The notes beneath the pieces are model-generated. The model was not told the DNA's origin, ran no database searches, and saw only the letters and a program-made list of their open reading frames with translations. From Astropecten irregularis (taxonomy: Eukaryota > Echinodermata > Asteroidea > Paxillosida > Astropectinidae), in assembly GCA_963971285.1 (NCBI GenBank), contig OZ020244.1, positions 3,286,001 through 3,350,000 of the forward strand: a DNA stretch of 64,000 bases, read 5' to 3'. Numbering within the stretch: the stretch's first letter is position 1; every line of letters begins with the position of its first letter. Positions 23,362 to 34,083 of this stretch are shown one piece after another. A program made the position numbers and the translations under genes.

Positions 23362-24333
23362 CAGGTGTGTTTTGGTCTGGGGTGCATGCTATAGGCCTAC
23401 ATCGGGGTGTTCATGTTTAGACGGTTGCTAGGCGGAAGGATAATTGTCATTAAGGATGATTATGAGATGTAGTTCCGGGGATGTGAAGGTGCGCCACCGT
23501 CATGCTCGTCTATAATCCTAACACCATGCATTCCCGTGTTATCACCAGACAAACCCCGTAATAGAAAAAGCACACATACTTTTTATTATCTGTCCATTAG
23601 CATCGCGCGGTGCTTTTAACAGTCCGCGCCTATTTGCACAACGCGGGAGAAGTGACGCTACACGCGAACTGCGATACTGCTTGACGATTCGCGCCGAATA
23701 CGATCGCCATCGGCAAGATTCAATAAAGACAACTCCTTCAAAGATGTGGAATATTGAACTGACCGGAGCCCTTGAAACACGCGAATGTCAGGGTTATCAA
23801 AGCCTACCAATATTATCACTTTTGATTAAAAAGGCAGAACGGCGCATAAGAAACTATATCGAGTGCACGCGTGATTTCCGACCCAATTTAAACTGTAATT
23901 GGATCCCAACTTGATGAAAATGTTCCCAAGTCACCCGCGATGTCAATCGTAGGTTCCAACGCACGGACCGTCCCATACTAGCCTAGCGTCCTGATTAAGT
24001 TATCATTTCACACGTGCCAATCGCTTATTTCGCAAGTGCAGAAATACCACTGTTTGATTGCCACGGACGTATTATGCAGTTATGGTATGACAGTATCTGT
24101 CAGTGGGTTGTCGTGTGGCTGTTTCTACTGCCGATTGCGTGTACATTGAACGTGTCTGAACGATCTCACTGACAGACATGGTGAGAGAAACAAGATCAAA
24201 TTCACATCACAACCTGCTTCAATGTGTATGTTCAACCGACCACGATTATGTTGTCTGAATATCTGGCTCGGTGGACGTGCAATCATGTTCGGTCTGAATG
24301 AAGTCACGATGACATGGGAGTGTCTTTTTGCTA

Positions 24334-24689
24334 TTAAAGGTAGTATCATACTTTGGTAGCATACCGAAACAGAAATATTCACAGATTAAGCTATAACTTA
24401 CAGGGTATAAAGATGGTGATGGTAGAAACATAGCGTTAAAACATTTCTGCCTGAAATGCTGTATTTATCCAGAAAATGACCGAAAACAATTTTGATCTTT
24501 TAAAGATCGAAAATAACGGTGAAACGATAAAAGAAATTCCTTGGGCGTTTTTCACTGTTTCCTCAATATGCAGGCACCGTATCGGACTGACATTTTCACA
24601 GATTACTGTTACTGTATCGTCCTTAATATTTTTGCCCATAAATCTGTATTTCTTTGACAAAAACCAAAGTATGATGATATTACTTTTAG
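24334..24689 (+). mobile_element. Family A TTAA element, right end eroded
   Basis: The left TTAA and AGGTAGTATCATACTTTGGT are intact. The right terminus has diverged to ATGATGATATTACTTTTAG. Confidence 0.8.
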
Positions 24690-25012
24690 GCTTCCACTTC
24701 AAAGAACAAAATTTAAAATATTTTATATTCATCTAGAGCAGAATGAGTAGAACACGTTTCAGCTTATTGCAACATTAATCATGATCTTGATAATTAAACT
24801 GTCAGATATATCAGGTATTTTCTGTTCTGAAAATAGCAATTTCAAATCATCTCAAATATAGTAATAATTCTACAAGCAAACATTGCATGTAAAAGAAATT
24901 TATCTCATTTTTGAAGACTTTTATTGTTGGTCTGGCAGTGCTATATTACTGAAAGCTTTTTAAAACTTTGAAAATCGCCATAGAAGTAGAAAAGCACATT
25001 TTATTATATCTA

Positions 25013-25150
25013 GGGTCGATTTCACCAAACTCATCGTAACTTACTATCAATCGTAGGGCTTATGATGCATTTCAGCCCTACGTAGGATACGATGGGTTAT
25101 CCTTCGTAACTCGAGTTACGATCGATCGTCGAGCTTCGTGAAATCGACCC
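25013..25150. mobile_element. Family D palindromic element
   Basis: The ends GGGTCGATTTCACCAAAC and GAAATCGACCC are inverted. Inner arms have ATCGTAACTTACTATCAATC and GTAACTCGAGTTACGATCGA. The length of about 138 bp is typical of the family here (45580, 44119, 59912, 63136). Confidence 0.8.
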
Positions 25151-25651
25151 TTGGTGTTCTAAGTATTTAAGGTCGACGAATATACCAGAATCTGACTTGA
25201 TGCTCGATATCTTACGCTAACACAATCTCACGGTGTGATATTAAGTCATATTGTAAATTTTGATCAATAGAAAACAAGAATGTGCTGCTTTGAGGCGAAT
25301 GTGACCAAATCTGTCTCGAGCGAGCTATGTACGTTGCCACATTTGCAATATTAAACGGCAAAGAAACGTGCGACGATTTCCCGAGCCGTGCTGGGAGGGT
25401 TTTTTAGCCATTAGGGGATGCGGCCGTGGAGATATCGAAGATTAAAATCAGACAGGCCACAAATCGGTTTTACCCCCTCCTGGGACTACAAGAATTGATG
25501 TGAAATTTCATCCCAGGAAGAGAAAAATACTTATGGTGCTAAAAATAATATTTGATCGTCTTAGTATATACTAAGACTTGGCAACAAGCATGGTTACCGA
25601 TTATAATTAGTTATAAGACAGATTTGAGGCTTTGCATGGTGATAATTGGTA

Positions 25652-25764
25652 TGTGGATCGGTTTGCGGTAACACCATGTGATTTTAGCCGGTTCTATTTT
25701 CGGCGCACTTCTCGTTAGCTCTCAACATTTCGACTAGCTAGCTCTAGTCATCATCAGGAGATTA
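25652..25764 (-). mobile_element. Hammerhead-bearing element fragment
   Basis: On the minus strand (25764-25719), AATCTC, CTGATGA, T, GACTAG-loop-CTAGTC, GAAATGTT and GAGAGC follow the hammerhead order. GAAAT replaces GAAAC and helix I is shortened to UCUC/GAGA. The leader GATCGGTTTGCGGTAACACC lies at the left border. A SINE begins about 20 bp to the right. Confidence 0.6.
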
Positions 25765-25781
25765 TAAGGGCATTTTTTAAG

Positions 25782-25930
25782 AAGTCAATGAAAAGTGAAC
25801 AAAGAAAAATTGACTGGAGCGGGATTCGAACCGGCGACCTCCTGAATACTGTAAAAAGGCGCTCTACCGACTGAGCTATCCAGCTCACGGTGGTGTTCCC
25901 AATAGTCAGTTATCTTTGTTCGTTTGGAAG
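25782..25930 (-). mobile_element. tRNA-derived SINE, group a, best copy
   Basis: On the minus strand it has TAGCTCAGTCGGTAGAGC (A box and D arm) and GGTTCGAATCC (B box), then a body ending in TTCACTTTTCATTGACTT. The T and acceptor stems contain mismatches and the sequence extends well beyond a tRNA on both sides, so it is a SINE and not a tRNA gene. It ends 46 bp before the coding end of exon 1. Confidence 0.75.
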
Positions 25931-25975
25931 TCAGAAGCCATGACTTTAAGAAGGATAAAAATAGTGAGTACTCAC

Positions 25976-26212
25976 CACTCTTGGGAATCGCTTTTCTCGG
26001 TGATGAAGTTGCTCCAAGGCCCCCACGACAAAATCAGGCACAGTCCGGTCCCGTATCCACTCTTGGGCTCGTTGGTGGTAGCTTCTCCTTGAGTGGAGGG
26101 CTGCCCCGACTCCGTCAAAAGGTTTGGCGTGGACACCGTTAATGATAGCCAGTAGGAGGACTGCCCATCCGATGGCACTGACAACTAGCAAGCTGTCCAG
26201 CTTCATGTTCAT
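25976..26212 (-). CDS. Dickkopf/prokineticin-like secreted protein, exon 1 (signal peptide and propeptide)
   Basis: This exon encodes residues 1-79 from ATG at 26212. A second in-frame ATG two codons later is an equally possible start. Residues 1-29 form a signal peptide with a hydrophobic core (LLVVSAIGWAVLLLAIING) and probable cleavage after VHA. Residues 30-75 look like a propeptide, with RR at 42-43 and a furin-type REKR at 72-75. Cleavage there would release the 84-residue cysteine-rich part. The exon ends in phase 0 at the donor GTG|GTGAGTAC. Together the two exons give 159 residues, short for a Dickkopf because the first cysteine domain is absent. A missing middle exon inside the intron cannot be excluded. 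Confidence 0.85.
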
Positions 26213-26479
26213 GGATCAAATACTAAGACCAGTCCCTGATCAGCCGCACCAGCCCTGCCTCGACCGCACCTAACCGTCCGATCCTTTCCTTTGAAACACG
26301 TCCTTTCACCTTCAACTTGTCCTCAACTCAATTCTTCACAGAGAAAGAATCAGACAATCGGAACAGTGTGTCCTTGCAGGTGGCTTTCTGCAGATTTTTG
26401 CCTCGACTTCTAATTGTAATTTTCTTTGCGCGCTGAACTGTGAACCAAGGATTCTCGCAGACAAGTATCGAGTCCAGTG

Positions 26480-26760
26480 TTCGGTCATCAACTGCAGGCT
26501 GAGCCGTACACGCACTGGTTATTATAGCCCAGGCGCAACGTGCGCGGGCGTCCTTCCGACGGAAGTGTAGCTACCGTATCACCAACGGTGAGGAGATATT
26601 TGAACTCAACCGCATCACATGTGGTTGGTGTTTTTTTGGTCGGTAGGCGGTGCTTATGTCTGGAAAGCACACGCGGCAAGCCATCGGCGTTCACGCCACG
26701 AATACCTGCTACGCGTACGGCAACCGAGGCACTTCCACGCTCCACCCTATAGCAGCGAAA
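26480..26760 (-). promoter_or_regulatory. Probable promoter region of the Dickkopf-like gene
   Basis: On the minus strand a TATA-like TATAATAA lies at 26526-26519, about 300 bp upstream of the start codon, and the upstream 230 bp are richer in CpG than the surroundings. A start of transcription near 26490 is inferred. Open frames on both strands here match nothing I know. Confidence 0.35.
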
Positions 26761-27607
26761 GAGTGACAGGTTGTTAGCAGGGGAGGCGCAGACTAGTTGC
26801 AGCAGTGACTGATGCTGTGACTAGAGAAAGATCACACAGCTTTACTCTCCCCTCGTTGCGCCCAGAGCAGAATTACCGGAGGGAATAATGTAAAGGACAT
26901 TTCATACGCAAGGCGGATTAAGCAGCTCTCCAGCATGGAAATGAACCCACAATCTTGTCAGTCATTTCTTAAGTCATTTAGTCACGGGAGGCAGTCACAT
27001 AAAATAAACTGTTGGATGACTTTGCCTCGCTATGTTTGGAAAGAATAGGCATGTGCATTTCACTATCATGAATTCTCGATTTTAGCCTAAGTTGAGCTTA
27101 GGACTACGAGCCTATACCTGTGACATAATACATACAACGTGTACCTATAATTGTTTTGCAAAAAGTTGACTTTACGATAATTAAAAAGTCTTATTTTCGC
27201 TGTTTGATGGGGTCGGTATACAATGGTCATGCTCACATGCAAATCTATGATTGGACAATGATATAAGCTTACGTCATGTGTCAGGCGCGCTGCTAACCAA
27301 TAGGAATGGTCAAAAATGGAATATCTCACCTATAGGTAACAGCAAATCACAGTAAATGTTACCGGCACGCAACCGAATCCTAAAAATGGCTCACTGAGTC
27401 AAAAAGGCAAACATATCCCACTGTGTGACATGTGGGCGTGATGTGGGGTTTCTACCAAACACAATGAAAGAGTATTACTAACAACAACCTCCAAATCCAG
27501 ATATAGATGGGATGGGTATGATTATGGGTTGGGTCGACGATTATGCACATACCACTCCTAAGCCTTATTCCGTATCCCACGTATATCGTGCTCATTTCAC
27601 AATCAAA

Positions 27608-27960
27608 TTAAAGGTACTATCATACTTTGTACCATACCAACAACAGAAACCTGCACAAATGTACCTACATGATATAAAGATGGTGATGGTACAAACATAA
27701 ACTGTTAATTGTTTTCTGCCTGAAATGCTGTATTTATCCAACAGATGGTCCAACCAAAACAGTTTTGATCTTGGGGTGAGATCAAAACTCCTGTGAATAG
27801 ATTTGATAACACCGTGAGCGTTTTTCACTGTTTTCTCAAAACGTGGGCACCGTATGGGACTGGACATTTCACAGATGACTGTTACTGTATCTTTCTTGGT
27901 ATTTTTGCTCATGAATCTGCATTTCTTAGAAAAAAACCAAAGTATGGAGCTACTTTTATT
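27608..27960 (+). mobile_element. Family A TTAA element with family-B-like centre
   Basis: The left end is TTAA plus AGGTACTATCATACTTTG. The right end has eroded to ACCAAAGTATGGAGCTACTT. The centre reads TTTTGATCTTGGGGTGAGAT, the central hairpin otherwise seen in family B. Confidence 0.75.
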
Positions 27961-28485
27961 GATAGGGTCCACAATCTGAACACGTGAAAGTTCAAATACT
28001 ACGAACGCTTAAGGAGAGAGCCTGGATATTACAATGCAGTATACACAATTATCACACCATATGAAAGTGTAGACGCACGAACACAAAATGCTGTGTAGTT
28101 TTATGCAAAGTGTCCAATGCATTCACAAAGCACATTAGAACTTATCAATCCTTCGCGTATTGACAGTTAACCATGCATACTTAATTGAGACAGAATAGAT
28201 GAGATACGTAGGGCGGGACAAGAACCCACGACCTTGAAACTACAGCCCAGGCGCTCGACCTTCAGTCTGGTGGTGTTCGAATTGCCATTCACCTTTCTGA
28301 CAATTTGGGACATCACCAACAAAGATGAACATATGAGCGTTGGAATGACATCATAAACCGAAGGACACATTATTGGAATCACACTTCAACAATTACCCTA
28401 TTCTCCCATTCATCCAAAAATGACCTTCGTGTTCACTATGATAAGACTTGAAGCTATGCATGGTGGAAGTACTAATGTAAGGTAA

Positions 28486-28710
28486 GTTTGTGGTGACACC
28501 ATGTAATCTCTTCTGTGAGAGTGTGTCATTCTGAGAAGAACCGGTGGTATTATCTCGACGTTCCGAACAGTGTGCTCTGTTCGTCTTCATTCTCCCGAGG
28601 ACGAAAAGAGCACAATGTTCGGAACGTCGAGTTAGTACCACCGGTTCTACTCAGAACCACACACTCTCATAGAAGAGATAACATGATGTCCCTGCAAACC
28701 TACCTTACTT
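28486..28710. repeat. Inverted-repeat element related to the hammerhead-bearing family
   Basis: A leader GTTTGTGGTGACACCATGTA and its diverged complement bound arms that share GAGAGTGTGT, ACCGGTGGTA and CTCGACGTTCCGAACA. The leader resembles the GTTTGCGG[AT]AACACCATG motif beside the hammerhead copies at 25652 and 37556. No intact ribozyme core is seen. Confidence 0.6.
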
Positions 28711-29377
28711 TGTGTTCACTGTGACTAATGTACGTAGACCTACACATTGCAGACTAATTGTAACAATTGAGCATTATAACACAAACTACGACACGATTAA
28801 GACGTCTTGAAGTTTACTATAAAGCATTTTGAGTGGAAAAAAAAATCTGTAAAAATTGAGGCCTAGCAAACTCTTTTCAGACAACCCTGATTCGCCTGTA
28901 TGGAAACCTCTAGTCACAAATATACACTTCAGGGTGCTCTAAAAGTGTAATTATCCACATAAATCATTTACAAACCCTCGAAACAACTCTACAGCCATGA
29001 GCATTTATTTTTCATTAAATGGCCTACTGAAAGTCACAAATAGACACTTCTGGGTGATTAAAAGAGTAATTATCCACACATAATATTTACAAGCCCTCAA
29101 AACGACTTTACAATCATGAGTATTTCCATGAAAAAGCCGACATACTTTCCGTTTAGTGAGGCAAATGGGAAAAAAAAACCAAAATGAGGATGGGGCACTG
29201 GAAAACACCAATAAAAACATCAATATCATTATACCCATTTTCAGGTCCTTTGTGGGGAACTCCCTGGCTGCACATAACGGGAGTTAGTCGGCACTTGACA
29301 GACAACCATTTCTGTAGATACTAGGATGCTTCGACACTGAAATATTGGTACTTCGCCAATCTACCCAAAAGTACCTG

Positions 29378-29515
29378 GGGCTGATTTCACTAAAGTCGTA
29401 TTTTGCGATCATCGCTATCAGACATGATATGATATAGCTACTTTGCGATCGATTTTCCGTGTAGCGATGAATTTGGGTTTTTGCGATGATCGCAAAACGT
29501 TAGTGAAATCGGCCA
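29378..29515. mobile_element. Foldback element with TTTCACTAA ends
   Basis: The ends GGGGCTGATTTCACTAA and TTAGTGAAATCGGCC are inverted, and the inner arms share TTTTGCGATCATCGC and complement. The end sequence resembles family K at 15573. Confidence 0.7.
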
Positions 29516-29531
29516 CCTGACGGTCTAATAT

Positions 29532-29640
29532 AGGGCTAGATAGCTGAGTTGGTAAGACCACCGATACGGTATTCTGGTGGTCGCTGGTTCGAATCCCGCT
29601 ACACTCAATTTTCCTTTGTTCACTTTCCAATGAGAATGAT
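29532..29640 (+). mobile_element. tRNA-derived SINE, group a
   Basis: The plus-strand head has TAGCTGAGTTGGTAAGACCA (A box) and GGTTCGAATCC (B box), followed by the group body TCAATTTTCCTTTGTTCACT. The anticodon arm is intact-looking but the acceptor stem does not close. Confidence 0.7.
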
Positions 29641-29806
29641 TTTGTTGAGTTATTAAAAGGCTAGCTTATTGATATAACAGATGTCATTCTTGGAATGTAT
29701 AACCAATACATAGCGGTTTATACATGATGCTGGTCTCATGACCAAATAATTGGTTGGCTGTGGTCAGCTTTACTTTGGTTACTCAGCAGTTTACTTTGGT
29801 TTCTGC

Positions 29807-29975
29807 TTAAAGGTAGTATCATACTTTGGTAGTATACCGAAACAGAAATCTTCACAGATTTACCTATACCTTACAGGGTATAAAGATGGTGATGGTAGAA
29901 ACATAAAGTTAAAATTGCTCTGCCTGAAATGCTGTATTTATCCAAATAAGAAAACAACCAAAGACCACAAACAAC
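29807..29975 (+). mobile_element. Family A TTAA element, right half missing
   Basis: It starts with TTAA and the consensus left terminus. Homology stops just after the CTGTATTTATCC block. Confidence 0.75.
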
Positions 29976-30605
29976 CACTGGCTATTATTTTTTTTAATAA
30001 AAAAAATCCGCATGATGCTATGTAATCATTACTGTTACTTATGCACAAAAATCAATATCATCTCCACTAATAACATTATTCTCAGTTTGTTTTTATTTTG
30101 TCTTCAAGATGTATATTGGACTTCGAACTATGACAACTCCACATTAATGTTGTAAATTTACAACATGAACAACATATTTATTATATGTCATTGATTGACG
30201 GATTAGACCTATCTGTGTAAACTGAGTCCAGGCGATGTTTGTTTACACCATAACCATCCTTTTATTTCATGGTATCTTCCTGAGATGGCTGTGCTAAGAG
30301 AATTGCATCGAGTGGACATCACTCATACAGCGTTTAATGTGACAGATTCGCCAACGCCTCTGCTATCTAGCTCTAATGCCATGCCAGAATTGGCCTAGTG
30401 TTTTACTGCGGGACATAAACTTAATAATCTCAGAGATAAATAGCTTTCCGTTTTGGAGAAAGTAATTATTTCGTTTCGTGAGATATTATAATAATGATAA
30501 CAGGTGTCAGTGTAATGGTTTGCGTTGTAGTATAGCCTCATTAGCATGTACACAAACAAAATGATCCAAAATTATTACTCTGCCTGGGTATACTAATGTG
30601 TTTAC

Positions 30606-30975
30606 TTAAAGGTAGTATCATACTTTGGTAGTATACCGAAACAGAAATCTTCACAGATTTACTTAAACCTTATATTACAGGGTATAAAGATTGCGATGGT
30701 AGAAACATACCGTTAACATTTGTCTGCATGAAATGCTGTATTTATCTAGGAAAGAGTAAAACCAATGACCCAAAAAACCCAATTTTGATCTTTTAAAGAT
30801 CAAACATTACTGTGAAAAGACTTAAGAAATACTGTGGCTGTTTTTCACTGTTTTTTCAAAAAGTGGGCACCGCATGGGACGGGAAATTTTACAGATAACT
30901 GTAACTGTATCTTTCTTGATATTCATGCCCATGAATCTGTATTTTCTTTGACAAAAGCCAAAGCATGAAATTTAA
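30606..30975 (+). mobile_element. Family A TTAA element beside a candidate exon
   Basis: The left TTAA and terminus are consensus. The right side reads GCCAAAGCATGAAAT and then TTAA (30972-30975), so the outer 8 bp of the end are lost. Its right border lies about 10 bp inside the intron donor at 30992. Confidence 0.75.
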
Positions 30976-30992
30976 TTCAGACAATTACTCAC

Positions 30993-31330
30993 TGGTGTCT
31001 TCGTCAACACAAAACACAATTGATGATATAAACGAAGGGTCATGCTTCAAAACCCGTTCAAATTCGATTACGGACCAAATTTGGTCGGTAAATGGAATAT
31101 CAAGCTCGCACTGCCAATTGAGCAAGGCGTTATTGTTCCAATAACATTGGTTGTCATTCTGCCCACACTGCAAGCAGTTGTTGAAGTAAGGTGCATTTCG
31201 GTCAGTGTCACCAGCGTGAGTTAATTGACCATCGGGGCTGATGAAACGCGACCGGCAATATTTGTACCACTTCTTCGGTTCAATTTGATTCCAATAAACT
31301 GGCAGCTTCCGTTGGCTCAGGTATAGAAGA
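30993..31330 (-). CDS. Candidate internal exon of an unrecognised protein
   Basis: An open minus-strand frame of about 112 codons ends at a strong donor, CCA|GTGAGTAA, with the stop TAA immediately inside the intron, as expected for a real exon. The upstream acceptor is less certain (TTTGTATATAG near 31331 is one candidate), and no ATG precedes the frame. The peptide is rich in W, Y, N and C, with segments such as NNCLQCGQNDNQCYWNNN and PFTDQIWSVIEFERVL, and has six cysteines. I do not recognise the family and no further exon was found. A decayed mobile-element frame is the alternative. Confidence 0.45.
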
Positions 31331-31544
31331 CCTATATACAAACCTCCTACTCATACGCAGGTCAAGCTGTTCTCATCATGAAGAACTACCCAGGCGCACA
31401 GAGACGCAAATATATGATTATGACCACGAGGCACGCTATGTAAACAGCTCAATTGTAGAATTAACCCATATATTGACCAAAAAAAGGCAAAGAAAGGAAA
31501 ATAATTTATTTATAAAGGTCATTACTATTTCGAAATGCTTTTAG

Positions 31545-31843
31545 AATGCTTTGATAAAGATCATGCTAGGATTGAAACGCCAGGCCCTCCTAACTCTGAC
31601 CATTTAGCCTTTGAGAAAGATCCTGCTAGGATCGAAACGTCAGGCCCTCCTATTACTCAGACCATTTAGCCTTTGAGAAAGATCCTGCTAGGATTGAAAC
31701 GCCAGGCCCTCCTAACTTAAACCATTTAGCCTTTGAGAAAGATCCTGCTGGGATGGAAACGTCAGACCCTCCTAACTCATACCATTTAGCCTTTGAGAAA
31801 GATCCTGCTAGGACCGAAACGCGTCAGGCACTCCTAACTCCCA
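31545..31843 (+). repeat. Tandem array 3 of hammerhead-like unit (5 copies, plus strand)
   Basis: Five units lie in the opposite orientation to arrays 1 and 2. The first unit has the box UUGAUAA followed by A and helix II GAUCAU-GCU-AGGAUU. Later units have UUGAGAA. Helix III sequences vary (GAAACGCC, GAAACGUC, and GAAACGCGUC in the last). The right edge continues into the dispersed-element sequence AATTTCAGGCCATTATTTTT. Confidence 0.85.
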
Positions 31844-32584
31844 AGGATTTTATAAATTTCAGGCCATTATTTTTGGTTGGGAAGCAGGTTTTGTTTCATG
31901 TAGAGATATTAAAACGAGTCTTTGTTTCGTGACGGCAATTGTGTAATAGCTCAAACCACAGGTTGGTGAAGATGATAGCAATAACATCCGAGTATATGAA
32001 ACGTGCAAAGCAACGGATGTTTTTGTTTCATAGTCGACACTCGTTATACTCACACAGCATCCTGCGCTGCTTACAAGTGCAACAGACAAACCGATTACCA
32101 ACAGGTTGAACTCAAGACAAACAGGAAATGTGACAAGTTCAAGTTCTCTTGTGCAAAGTTATCAAGTTCCTTAACCCAATAGGGACAATGTGATGAAATG
32201 TCATATGATTCGCTTGCCTGGCGCTGTGAATGTGCAGGTATGCCATTTAAATTGAGCACAGGTAGTGGAGGACATGACGCAGGGAGACCAGTGCGCGTGC
32301 GCAGGTTCCCCAGGCGTCTTTCCTGAACGCGATGAGCTAGTTTTGCCTTTTAGAATCTGACATTCAAGCCTGGCTGAGTCCCATCATGTTACATGAATAC
32401 ACATTCATAGCAGGCGAATGCCAGCCTGTTGTACATTCATAAGATGTCAATAACCTTAACAAACCTCTTATCCATGCAAAATGCGACACGAAAGAATCCG
32501 ACCTTACAGAATAAACCTGTAAACAGTCTAAGGCAATACGATTTGTACAAAAGTGCAGAATCTATACCATGATCGGACTTTGTT

Positions 32585-32942
32585 TTAAAGGTATACTATC
32601 ATACTTTGGTAGCATACAGAAACAGAAATCTTCACTGATTCACCTATAACTTACAGGGTATAAAGATGGTGATGGTAGAAACATACCGTTAAATGTTTTC
32701 TGCCTGAAATGTTATATTTATCCAGAAAAGAGTCAAACCAGTGTCCAAAAATATGTTTGATCTTTTAAAGATAAAAAATAAAAGAGAAAAGACTAAAGAA
32801 ATACTGTGGCCGTTTTTCACTGTTTTCTCAAAAAGTGGGCACCGTATGGGACTGAAATTTTCACAGATGACTGTTACTGTATCTTCCTTGATATTTTTGC
32901 CCATGAATCTGCATTTCTATGACAAACACCAAAGTATATTAA
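32585..32942 (+). mobile_element. Family A TTAA element
   Basis: Left TTAA plus a terminus with a 2-bp insertion (AGGTATACTATCATACTTTG). The right end is shortened to ACCAAAGTATA followed by TTAA. Confidence 0.8.
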
Positions 32943-33240
32943 CTTTCAACCTATTTTGTGGTAATATTTCAGGAAGTTCTTGTATAACTGTGGTGAGCTG
33001 CGTTCCCACCTTTGAGTGGTTTCCCGTTGACCCTAATTGCCGTTCAACTGGTAACAAAAATGTCAAGTGCATGGTCTATTTATAGAGTTTGTTTTTGCTA
33101 CACCCAACTACTGCAGAGTGAATAATTGGTCAACGATGGTGTTCGTTGTCCTGTGCAAGATATTTAACACAAACTGGAAGCAATTCAGCGAATGTTCATG
33201 GGGATTACTGCTTTGAGAAAAATTCTCAAGGTGTACTTTG

Positions 33241-33620
33241 TTAAAGGTATAACATCACATTTTGGCAGAATACCAAAACAGAAATCTTCACGGAATAACA
33301 TATAACTTACAAGGTATGAAGATGGTAATGGAAGAAACATACCGTTAAAACCTATCTGCCTTAATGCTGTATTAAAAAAAAAAAGAAGTAAAACCAAAGG
33401 CCAAAAAAAACAAAAAACAAAAACAGTTTTGATCTCAGAAAAATCAAAACTCCCGTGAATAGATTTGAAAATACGGTGAGCGTTTTTACTGTTTTCTCAA
33501 AACGTGGGCACCGTATGAGACTTGAAATTTCACAGATGACTGTTGCTGTATCTTTATTGGTATTTCTGCCCATGAATCTGTATTTCTTTGGCAAAAAAAA
33601 AACAAGTATGAAATGATTTT
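33241..33620 (+). mobile_element. Family A TTAA element, diverged
   Basis: TTAA and a diverged left terminus (AGGTATAACATCACATTTTG) are followed by the full internal block with an A-rich expansion near 33373-33420. The right end is decayed. Confidence 0.7.
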
Positions 33621-33735
33621 CATTATCTTGAGGGTAAACAGTAAATTTATCTAGCACAGATTGTGTGGATAAGTAACCAAGCCCATACCTATATTGCATT
33701 CAGGATTATCGCTTCAAGTTCAAACAATACACTTA

Positions 33736-34083
33736 TTAAAGGTACAGTACAGGATTGGTAACATACCCAAACAGAAATGTTCACAGATTTACGTATAACT
33801 TTCAGGGTATGATGATGGTGCTGGTAGAATATTTCCACCCGAAATGGTGTATTTATGCAGAAATTAGTCAAACAAAGACCGAAAACAGTTTTGATCCCGG
33901 GATAAGATCAAAACCATTCTTCATGTTTTAAAAGAAAAATTGGGTAGGGTTTTTACTGTTTTCTCGTGACTCAGATGACCGATTGAGCTAAAATGTTCGC
34001 AGGTTTATTATGTCATGCACATATTGGATCAGACAAAGTGTGAGTGCTGCATGTTCTGTGACCTTTACCAATCATGTATTAGC
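33736..34083 (+). mobile_element. Family B TTAA element, right tip missing
   Basis: Left TTAA with the perfect AGGTACAGTACAGGATTGGT end. It ends within TTACCAATCATGTATTA without the last bases. Confidence 0.8.

Larger units (their letters stand above)
20246..25975 (-). other. Intron of the Dickkopf-like gene
   Basis: The intron starts with the donor GTGAGTAC (25975 downward) after exon 1 and ends with CTTTGCAG before exon 2, phase 0. Its 5.73 kb is packed with SINE remnants, two family B elements, a family A element, a family D element, a CpG-rich palindrome and two hammerhead-bearing fragments. Confidence 0.8.

Noticed and set aside
25819-25893. Possible functional tRNA genes at 25819, 29532, 39930 and 9640
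   Set aside because: A and B boxes are present, but acceptor and T stems contain mismatches and all continue into SINE bodies.
28205-28268. Possible SINE head with GGTTCTTGTCC
   Set aside because: B-box match is weak and no A box or shared body is visible.
31236-31250. CTGATGAAACG as a hammerhead core
   Set aside because: There is no helix II between the two boxes, and the sequence lies in the candidate coding exon.
31859-32101. Minus-strand frame that looks like a signal peptide followed by a donor GTGAGTAT at about 32053
   Set aside because: It has no ATG (the frame starts at TTG), and the phase of that donor does not fit the candidate exon at 30993-31330.
32689-33085. Recurrent short frames containing NLHFFDKNQSM-like peptides in many family A copies
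   Set aside because: Similarity follows the nucleotide family. Frames are interrupted in different places in different copies and lack a consistent start.
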